Shown here in pieces: positions 55,112 to 61,833 of a DNA stretch of 64,000 nucleotides. A program made the position numbers and the translations under genes. Source of the stretch: Brevundimonas sp. (GTDB taxonomy: Bacteria > Pseudomonadota > Alphaproteobacteria > Caulobacterales > Caulobacteraceae); assembly GCF_013912005.1 (NCBI RefSeq), contig NZ_JACESB010000009.1:44607-108606 (forward strand). Direction: 5' to 3'. How positions within the stretch are numbered: the first letter of the stretch is position 1; each line of letters starts with the position of its first letter. The notes below the pieces were generated by a model. The model ran no database searches. It worked only from the letters and a program-made list of their open reading frames with translations, and was not told where the DNA came from.

Positions 55112-56491
55112 TTGAGCACTCCCCGGCGTTTCAGTTTGAGCCAGCAGGGCACTGCCGCATTGGCGGCGGGCGTCCTGCTGGCTTTTGCGTTTCTGTTCGG
55201 CGGCGCAAGCCGCCAGCATGAGCTGCGGGTGGCGCTGGTCGAATTGGCCGCCCTTCTCGCCCTCGTTCTCGCCGTCTTCGCCATAGACAGGCCCGTCTGG
55301 CATCAGGCCCGCTTCGCCGTGGGCATCCTGGCGGCCATCGCCGCCATCCCTCTTCTGCAGTTGATTCCGATGCCGCCGGCGCTGTGGACCGCCCTGCCCG
55401 GGCGCGACCAGCTGGTGCTGGCGCTCGACGTCCTCGACATGCCGCCCGGCTGGGTTCCGCTCAGCCTCGCACCCGACCACACCCGCTTCTCGCTGCTCGC
55501 CCTGACGGCCCCGGTCGCCATGTTCCTGGCGACCATGGCGGCCCCGCCGGAGTACCGCCGCCGCTTGGTGTACGGCCTGATCGGCCTGACCGTTCTGTCG
55601 ATCGCGCTGGGCGCACTGCAACTCGTCAGCGGGACGGAGCGCTTCTATCCGTGGGCAACGACGGATGCAGGCAGCCTCAACGGCTTCTTCGCGAACCGGA
55701 ACCACCTCGCCACCCTCTGCCTGATCACCATTCCCTTCGCCGCCGCCCTGGGCGCGGCCGCTTCGCGGCGGCAGGGGCGTCACCAGCAGTTGATCCTCTG
55801 GTCGAGCATGATGTTCATCGTCCTGGCGATCGTCGCCCTCGGCGCCATCCGGTCCCGCGCCGGGGTGATCCTCGTCTGGCCCGTGCTGGCGGCTAGCCTG
55901 GTGGCCGCCTGGGTGGCCTCCGGCGGCCGGCCCAAGCCGACCTTCCTCGTCTTCATCGGCGCGGCCGGCGCAGCGCTCAGCGCGGTGGCCGTCTTCGCCC
56001 TCGCCCCCATTCTCGCGCGCTTCTCGGGCGGCGCCGGCGAGGGCCGGTTTGAGAACTGGCCGACCGTGCTCGAGGCGGCGAACATCTACCTGCCCTTCGG
56101 CTCCGGCATCGGCTCCTTTGATCCGGTGTTCCGCTCGGTCGAGCCGCTCGCGACCCTTGATGCCACCTACTTCAACCAAGCCCACAACGACTATCTCGAG
56201 ACGTGGCTGGAGACAGGCTGGCTCGGAGCCGCGGTTCTGGCGGCCTTTCTGGTCTGGTTCGGTCGGCGCGCCTGGCTGGCGTGGCGCGCGCCGACGTCGA
56301 CGGCCCACGACCTGCAAAGGGCGGCCAGCATCGCGATTGGCGCCACCCTGCTGCACTCGGCGGCCGACTATCCTCTCCGGACGCTGACGATCGCGGTCGT
56401 CTTCGCCATGTGCTGCGCCCTTCTGGAACAGGCCGCCTGGCCAGAGGAATGGACGCGGATAGGGAAAAGCCGGGGAAGCCGGCGCGCCTGA
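55112..56491 (+). CDS. O-antigen ligase family protein (WaaL/Wzy superfamily)
   Basis: The protein of about 459 aa has around 10-12 membrane segments and a periplasmic loop containing FFANRNHLATLC and NQAHNDYLETWLETGWLG, the HNxYLxxxxExG motif of O-antigen ligases. No ATG is nearby, so the TTG at 55112 or another TTG about eight codons later is the likely start; this end is uncertain. It could be a ligase or a second polymerase. It closes the main glycan locus and is convergent with the phosphatase gene. Confidence 0.8.
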   Translation: MSTPRRFSLSQQGTAALAAGVLLAFAFLFGGASRQHELRVALVELAALLALVLAVFAIDRPVWHQARFAVGILAAIAAIPLLQLIPMPPALWTALPGRDQLVLALDVLDMPPGWVPLSLAPDHTRFSLLALTAPVAMFLATMAAPPEYRRRLVYGLIGLTVLSIALGALQLVSGTERFYPWATTDAGSLNGFFANRNHLATLCLITIPFAAALGAAASRRQGRHQQLILWSSMMFIVLAIVALGAIRSRAGVILVWPVLAASLVAAWVASGGRPKPTFLVFIGAAGAALSAVAVFALAPILARFSGGAGEGRFENWPTVLEAANIYLPFGSGIGSFDPVFRSVEPLATLDATYFNQAHNDYLETWLETGWLGAAVLAAFLVWFGRRAWLAWRAPTSTAHDLQRAASIAIGATLLHSAADYPLRTLTIAVVFAMCCALLEQAAWPEEWTRIGKSRGSRRA

Positions 56492-56509
56492 CCTTCGCGG
56501 TCGGGGCGC

Positions 56510-57334
56510 CTACGCCGCCCCGTCCAGCGACAGCACGCCCACGTGGATCGGACCCGCGCTCTCCTCGACGGCCTGGAGGGTCACCCGCGTCGCCCCCTCC
56601 AGCCGCACTGCGCTGAGCACGCCGCTGTCGTAGGCCTTGGTGTCCACGCCGATGCGGCGGTTGTCGACGTGCACCTCGCGGGTCGGGGTGTGGCCGTGGA
56701 CCACCACCTTGTCGAAGCCGACCTCGCTGTCGAGGAAGCTGTTGCGGATCCACATCAGGTCGCGCTCGCTCTGGCGCTCGAGCGGGACGCCCGGCCGGGC
56801 GCCGGCGTGGGCGAAGAAGTAGTCGCCGATCGACAGGCTGAACTCGAGGTTCTCGAGAAAGGCGCGTTCGCGCGGCGCCAGCTTGTGGCCGAGGTCGGCG
56901 GAGATCCGCGCCCAGGCCTCGACCCTGTGCTTCAGCTCCGGCGGCCTCAGGCCGTAGGATCGCAGCGCCGCGTCGCCGCCGTACTCGCACCAGCGCGCGC
57001 CCGCGGACGGGTCGTCGAGGAAGTCCAGCATCGCCTCCTCATGGTTGCCCTTGAGGAAGCGCCACTCGATCCCGCGATCGGTCGGCAGGTCGGCGAGATA
57101 GCGGATCACGCCGCGCGAGTCCGCGCCGCGATCGACATAGTCGCCGAGGAAGATCACGACCTTGCGGGAGGCGGCGCTCCCCGCCGCGTCAGCGAGGATT
57201 CCCTCCACGAGCGGCTGCAGCAGGTCGAGCCGGCCGTGAATGTCGCCCACGGCCCAGACCACCGTCCCCTCGGGGACGCGCGGCGTCTCCGGGGCGCCGG
57301 CGCGGGGCTTCTTCCTGAACAGCGTGGAGATCAT
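56510..57334 (-). CDS. Metallophosphoesterase, serine/threonine phosphatase type
   Basis: A 274-aa phosphatase with the three PPP signatures: GDIHGRLDLL (about 30-39), GDYVDRGADSRG (about 64-75) and GNHEEAMLDFL (about 95-105), plus late HAGARPG and VVHGHTPT histidines. No membrane segment or signal is present. It could dephosphorylate proteins or nucleotides; similar bacterial PPP-type enzymes flank polysaccharide loci, and reversal of BY-kinase signalling is possible but unproven. It is convergent with the ligase-type gene. Confidence 0.85.
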   Translation of the reverse strand: MISTLFRKKPRAGAPETPRVPEGTVVWAVGDIHGRLDLLQPLVEGILADAAGSAASRKVVIFLGDYVDRGADSRGVIRYLADLPTDRGIEWRFLKGNHEEAMLDFLDDPSAGARWCEYGGDAALRSYGLRPPELKHRVEAWARISADLGHKLAPRERAFLENLEFSLSIGDYFFAHAGARPGVPLERQSERDLMWIRNSFLDSEVGFDKVVVHGHTPTREVHVDNRRIGVDTKAYDSGVLSAVRLEGATRVTLQAVEESAGPIHVGVLSLDGAA

Positions 57335-57441
57335 GGTTTCTGGCGCGCGGCGGCGAGCCGCACATCATCCTCGTCCGGGTTGCGTCCCTGTCGCCCGCCC
57401 CTCTAGCCGCCGCCTGCGTCCGGAAGACGGCGGCGCAGGGC

Positions 57442-57558
57442 CTAACCCCCGAATACGGCACCGAAATCGGCGTTCGCCTGCGCATAGTCCGGCGGACGCC
57501 CGATGTCCATCCAGTACCCCTCGTGTGGCAGCTGAACAGGCGCCGGCAGGTTGTGCAC
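57442..57558 (-). pseudogene. 3' remnant of a PtmE-like nucleotidyltransferase gene
   Basis: The last 38 codons and stop of a nucleotidyltransferase remain. The peptide end YWMDIGRPPDYAQANADFG closely matches the C-terminus of the 42486-43535 product (YWMDIGRIADYERANADFG). No upstream domain exists: the reading frame soon runs into the promoter and start of the M48 gene on the other strand. It is therefore a degraded second copy, probably left by a deletion or rearrangement. No expression is expected. Confidence 0.72.
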
Positions 57559-57584
57559 GCCACTCGGATGGTGTTGTTGAAGAC

Positions 57585-58592
57585 ATGGCTCCGGCCCCTC
57601 ACCTCCTCTACGTCGCGGCCGCGGCCGCACTGGCGGCAGCCGCCGTCGCCTGCAGCCAGACGCCGGCGTCGGTCGGCGCCGCCGGGGCGGGCGACGCGGC
57701 GGCCCGGCTGTCCGCCCTCACCTCGCTGGACGAGCGGGTGGCGCGGGTGGCGTGGCGGTTGTCGGAGGCCAACGCGTCCCTCTGCCCGGCGGTGCGCCTG
57801 TCGGCCGGCTGGGCCCTGCACTCGGCGAAGCAGTACAGCGAGGATCTGCGGCCGCACGCCGGGGAGCGTTTCGGCCTGCGCGGCGACCTGCCGGGGGTGC
57901 TGTCGGCCCCGCCGGGGTCGCCGGCGGCGGCGGCGGGCTTCCGGGCCGGCGACCTGCTGCTCTCCGCCGACGGCCGCCCGCTGGCCGCCGGCGAGCAGGC
58001 CGGGCCGCCGAGCTGGAACGGCCTCGGGCGCAACCTGCGCGTCGTCGACGAGGCGCTCGCCGACGGCGACGCCCGCTTCCGGGTGCAGCGCGGCGCGGAG
58101 ACGCTGGAGCTGGCCGTGCGGCCGGAACGGGCCTGCGGCTACGACGTCCAGCTCAACCCGTCGGACGAGCTGAACGCCCGGGCCGACGGCCGCCGGCTGT
58201 TCATCAGCACCGCGCTGGCCGGCTTCGCCGCCAGCGACGACGAGCTGGCGATGATCCTCGGCCACGAACTGGCCCACCACGTGCTGCGCCACCGTCACTG
58301 GAGCGAGGCCGGGGGGGCGGCGCGGCAGGCCAACGACGCGGCCTGGGTCGCCGAGGGCGGCCAGGGCGGCGCCGAAGAGCAGGCCGACCGGGTGGGGCTC
58401 TATCTCGCCGCCCGCGCCGGATACGACCCCGCCGTCGCCGCCCCGTTCTGGCGGCGGTTCGGCGAGTCGAACTGGCGGGTGCGCTTCCCCCAGATCGGCC
58501 ACGCCTCGGCCGGCGCGCGGGCGCGGGCGCTGGAGGGCGTGCAGCGCGAGATCGAGGCGAAGCGCGCCGCCGGCGAAGAGCTGCTGCCCTGA
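57585..58592 (+). CDS. M48 family metalloprotease with PDZ domain
   Basis: The 335-aa protein begins with an Ala-rich signal ending AVAC, a possible lipoprotein site (Cys about 23). A PDZ-like segment (PGSPAAAAGFRAGDLLLSAD, about 109-128) is followed by the zinc site HELAHH starting at about residue 227. The third ligand Glu is probably in AEEQADRVGLYLA. The layout matches envelope M48 proteases with an N-terminal PDZ. The ATG at 57585 was chosen because the signal starts there. It lies between the nucleotidyltransferase remnant and the convergent CMP-sugar synthetase gene. Confidence 0.83.
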   Translation: MAPAPHLLYVAAAAALAAAAVACSQTPASVGAAGAGDAAARLSALTSLDERVARVAWRLSEANASLCPAVRLSAGWALHSAKQYSEDLRPHAGERFGLRGDLPGVLSAPPGSPAAAAGFRAGDLLLSADGRPLAAGEQAGPPSWNGLGRNLRVVDEALADGDARFRVQRGAETLELAVRPERACGYDVQLNPSDELNARADGRRLFISTALAGFAASDDELAMILGHELAHHVLRHRHWSEAGGAARQANDAAWVAEGGQGGAEEQADRVGLYLAARAGYDPAVAAPFWRRFGESNWRVRFPQIGHASAGARARALEGVQREIEAKRAAGEELLP

Positions 58593-58596
58593 GCGG

Positions 58597-59286
58597 TCAG
58601 GCGCGGGCGAGCCGCTCGGCGGCTTCGAAGTCCTCCAGCGTGTCGATGTCGATCGACCGTTCCGGCGGCATCGGCCACAGGGCGGTCTCGCCGGGCTTCA
58701 GGAAGGTCCGCTCGCGGCGCAGCCAGTCCGCCTCGGCGGCGTAGACGGCGCCGTTCAGCATCCAGGCGGGGGGCAGGTCCTGACGGCGCAGGCTCGCTCC
58801 CGCCGGCGGGGCGGCGAAGGGATCGATCCGGCCCCGGGCGTCCTCGCCATAGACCAGCCACGGGTGGACCGGCGCCTCCGTCACCGACACGCAGGCCGGG
58901 GCGCCGGCCGCCGCCATCCGGGCCAGGGCGCCGTCGATATCCGCAGCGGTCCGCAGCGGCGACGTCGGCTGCAGCAGGAGCACCACATCGAACCCCGGAA
59001 CCCGGTCGAGGGCGTCCAGCACCACATCGATGGAGCCGGCCGTGTCGCCTGACAGCTCCGGCGATCGCCGGAACGGGGCCTCGCAGCCGAGGGCCTGGGC
59101 CGCAGCCATGATGTCGGGGTCATCCGTCGACAGGATCAGCCGGTCGACGCCGGCGGCGGCCTGGGCTGCGGCGATCGTCCAGGCGATCAGCGGCCGGCCC
59201 GCCAGCGGCCGCAGGTTCTTTCCGGGCAGCCCTTTGGAACCGCCCCGGGCGGTAACCACGGCCATGACCGACTTGCCTGCAATCAT
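58597..59286 (-). CDS. legF: CMP-nonulosonate cytidylyltransferase (LegF/NeuA family)
   Basis: The 229-aa protein has VTARGGSKGLPGKNLRPLAG at the N-terminus, the CTP-binding signature of acylneuraminate cytidylyltransferases, then LLLQPTSPLRTAADID and SIDIDTLEDFEAAE. It activates the nonulosonic acid made by LegI with CTP, giving the CMP-sugar donor. It is the only such gene in the window, about 10 kb from legI and on the opposite strand. LegF, NeuA and PseF cannot be told apart from sequence alone; the neighbours favour LegF. It ends 4 bp from the M48 stop. Confidence 0.86.
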   Translation of the reverse strand: MIAGKSVMAVVTARGGSKGLPGKNLRPLAGRPLIAWTIAAAQAAAGVDRLILSTDDPDIMAAAQALGCEAPFRRSPELSGDTAGSIDVVLDALDRVPGFDVVLLLQPTSPLRTAADIDGALARMAAAGAPACVSVTEAPVHPWLVYGEDARGRIDPFAAPPAGASLRRQDLPPAWMLNGAVYAAEADWLRRERTFLKPGETALWPMPPERSIDIDTLEDFEAAERLARA

Positions 59287-59394
59287 GCGTTCACCCCCGC
59301 CGCTCCCGTGCGGCCTTTACAGCAGTGTCGCGATCTCCGCCTAGGTTTCAACGACTCCCGGGGGGCGCCCGGAAGGCTTTATGAAGGGTGAAGC

Positions 59395-59423
59395 TTGACC
59401 CTGACGGGCAAGAAGGCGTTAAG
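59395..59423 (+). promoter_or_regulatory. Possible promoter of the 47-aa ORF
   Basis: TTGACC at 59395-59400, a 17-base spacer and GTTAAG at 59418-59423 lie 32 bases upstream of the small ORF start. The -35 is a 5/6 match and the -10 a 3/6 match to consensus. The rest of the gap 59287-59455 shows only short GC-rich repeats. Confidence 0.3.
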
Positions 59424-59455
59424 GTTCGCGCCCGCTCGCAGGGGAGGATAGCGAG

Positions 59456-59599
59456 ATGCGACAGGAACAACCGGCTCGTCCAAACCCGCCCGCCACGCCG
59501 GGCCGCGCGCGCCCGGCCGGCCTCTATGGGGAAGTGGCCCCGCTTCCGGTCAGAAGCATCGTACCGCCGCCGGCCGGCGAAGGGCGGGCCTTCCTCTAG
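59456..59599 (+). CDS. Small proline-rich ORF (47 aa), hypothetical
   Basis: An ATG at 59456 follows a strong GGGGAGG site nine bases away and opens 47 codons: MRQEQPARPNPPATPGRARP, a middle GLYGEVAPLPVRSIVPP and the end EGRAFL. It is proline- and arginine-rich with no signal or membrane segment. I recognise no family. Its stop overlaps the stop of the convergent GDP-mannose fusion gene. It sits in the 309-base gap after legF. The evidence is the ribosome site and promoter-like boxes only, so it may be spurious. Confidence 0.4.
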   Translation: MRQEQPARPNPPATPGRARPAGLYGEVAPLPVRSIVPPPAGEGRAFL

Positions 59600-61755
59600 G
59601 CGCGCCCGGCGCCCGTGCTCTCCCGCAGCTGCAGCCAGGCGGCGGTGATGTGATAGAGCGAGCTGGCCGGGGCCGGCTCTTCGACGAACCGTCCGTCGGG
59701 CTCCAGCTTGTCGCGCCACAGGCCGGTCGGCTCCAGATAGAGCTGCAGGCCCTTCAACGCCTCGTCCGCGTGTGAGGCCGCAACCCGGTCGCCGAGGATC
59801 AGCGCCGCCTTCAGCCGCTCCGTCTGGGGCCACAGCCGGGCGTGGGCCGATCGCACGTTCAGCGCCTCATCCAGCGCGTCGATCGCCACCCCGCGCGCCG
59901 CATCGATCCCGCGCAGCCCCGCCTCGTAGAGCCTCAGGGCCGCCGTGTCCGCCCAGCGATCGTCCCGGGCGCGGCCCCAGCGGGTAAGCAGCCACGCCCA
60001 CTCGAACTGGTGTCCCGGCTCCACCAGACGACCCGTCTCCCCCGCCGCCGGGGTCCAGTCCGACGCAAAGAACTCGCGCAGGAAGCCGCCCTCCGGATCG
60101 ATGAAGTGCCGGCGCGCCAGCCCGACGATGTCGTCGACCATGCGGGACCAGACGCCGTCCGGCTCCAGCGCCTCCCAGGCGAGGCAGGCCTCCAGCAGGT
60201 GCATGTGGGCGTTGGCCTGATGCGAATGGCCGGCGTCCTCGCGCCAGCCGCCGCCCGGCAGCGCCAGCCCCGCCAGCGCCTCGCGCAGGGCGTGGGCGCG
60301 GCCCGTCATCGAGGCGGGCTCCAGCCCCGCCTCCGCCGCGGCGGCGAAGGCCAGCAGGGCGAAGGCCTGGTCGTACAGGGAGGCGGTGTCGTCGAGCGGC
60401 TCCCCCGCGCCGGAGACGCGGGTGCGGTACAGGCCGTCCGGCCTGCGGTTGGTGGCCTCGAACCGGTCCAGCGCCTCGCCCGCCAGCCGCCGCCAGGGAC
60501 CGCTCCAGCCGGCCCGGCCGGCCACGGCGTAGACCCACGCCTGCCGCGTCTGGACGCGGGCGCGGCGGAAGGCGCAGAGCGGCTCTCCGTCACGGCCGAT
60601 CGACTCCCGGAAACCGCCGTCGGCGTCGACGCCGACCGTCGCCCACAGCGGCAGGGCGTCAAGACGCATCCAGCGATCGAACGCCGCCGAGCGCCGGGCG
60701 AACGAGGCCGCCCCCTGCGCCTCGCCATGCAGGTGGGTCGGCGAGAGTTCGCGCAGACGCTCGACGAGGCCCTTCACCTCCTGCGACCGGCTGAGGTGGC
60801 AGACCAGCACCGCGTCCGGCTCGGCGATGATGGCGAGATCCGAGACGCCCGCCGTGGCGATGACCATTCCCTCGGCCGCGCGCACCAGATTGGCCCCGTC
60901 GCCGTCGCCGCCGATCCAGAGGCCGCGGCTGGCGCCGCCGGTCGCCGCCACCGCGTCCCATGCGCCGAGGTCGGACCAGCCGAAGCCGACCGGCAGCACC
61001 GACACGCGGTCGCTCTTCTCCATGACCGCATAGTCGATCGAGATCCGGGGCGCGGTCGCGAACGTCGGATCCAGCTCGACGGTCGGACCGTCCGACTGCG
61101 GCAGGGCCGTCTGCGCGACCTCCGCGACATCCGGCGCGAACCGCCGGAGTTCCTCCAGAAGCACGTCGGCGCGGGCGACGAAATTGCCGCTGTTCCAGAG
61201 GCAGCCGGCCGCGACGTACTCCGCCGCCCGGGCGCGGTCGGGCTTTTCCACGAAGCGCCGGACAGCGCTGAGGCCGGGCCCTTCCGGCTGGATGTAGCCG
61301 TAGGCCGAAGACGGCTCGGTCGGCTTCACCCCGAAGGTCACGATCCGCCCCGCCTCTGCGGCGCGCGCGCCCTCCCTCACGGCGGCGCGGAAGCCCTCCG
61401 CGTCGGGGATGTGGTGGTCGGAAGCGACGAACAGGGCGACGCCCGCGGGATCCCGGCGCGCGATCCAGGTCGCCGCCGCGGCCATGGCCGGCGCGGAGTC
61501 CCGCCCCTCCGGCTCGACCAGCAGCACGGCCTCGACCCGTCCGAGCTGGCTCCGGATGGAGGCGGCGTGGTCACGGCCGGCCACGACGAGCACCGCCCCC
61601 CCGCCCTCGGCCAGGGGCGCCACCCGCGCCACCGTCTCCTCGAACAGGGAGGAATCGCTGACGAGATCGAGGAACTGCTTGGGCCGCTCGGGTCGCGACG
61701 CCGGCCAGAGGCGGGTGCCCGCGCCGCCGCAGAGCACCACCGGGTAGATCGCCAT
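59596..61755 (-). CDS. Mannose-1-phosphate guanylyltransferase fused to AGE-type isomerase domain
   Basis: This 719-aa protein is a fusion. The N-terminal half (about 1-345) is a GDP-mannose pyrophosphorylase with VVLCGGAGTRLWPASRPERP, VASDHHIPDAEGF and FVEKPDRARA. The C-terminal half (about 360-719) is an alpha/alpha barrel of the N-acylglucosamine 2-epimerase/phosphomannose isomerase group, with HQANAHMHLLEACLA and GHQFEWAWLL histidines. Together they could make GDP-mannose from fructose-6-phosphate via mannose-1-phosphate (with a mutase elsewhere). Classical ManC fusions use a cupin isomerase instead. It would supply GDP-mannose for the glycan. Confidence 0.86.
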   Translation of the reverse strand: MAIYPVVLCGGAGTRLWPASRPERPKQFLDLVSDSSLFEETVARVAPLAEGGGAVLVVAGRDHAASIRSQLGRVEAVLLVEPEGRDSAPAMAAAATWIARRDPAGVALFVASDHHIPDAEGFRAAVREGARAAEAGRIVTFGVKPTEPSSAYGYIQPEGPGLSAVRRFVEKPDRARAAEYVAAGCLWNSGNFVARADVLLEELRRFAPDVAEVAQTALPQSDGPTVELDPTFATAPRISIDYAVMEKSDRVSVLPVGFGWSDLGAWDAVAATGGASRGLWIGGDGDGANLVRAAEGMVIATAGVSDLAIIAEPDAVLVCHLSRSQEVKGLVERLRELSPTHLHGEAQGAASFARRSAAFDRWMRLDALPLWATVGVDADGGFRESIGRDGEPLCAFRRARVQTRQAWVYAVAGRAGWSGPWRRLAGEALDRFEATNRRPDGLYRTRVSGAGEPLDDTASLYDQAFALLAFAAAAEAGLEPASMTGRAHALREALAGLALPGGGWREDAGHSHQANAHMHLLEACLAWEALEPDGVWSRMVDDIVGLARRHFIDPEGGFLREFFASDWTPAAGETGRLVEPGHQFEWAWLLTRWGRARDDRWADTAALRLYEAGLRGIDAARGVAIDALDEALNVRSAHARLWPQTERLKAALILGDRVAASHADEALKGLQLYLEPTGLWRDKLEPDGRFVEEPAPASSLYHITAAWLQLRESTGAGRA

Positions 61756-61833
61756 GGCCTTGTCCCCTGTTGCCGGCCCGTCTGCTGTAGCGGCAGACGG
61801 ACCGGTCAGCCAAGGGCGGAAGGTCTCGCCCCC

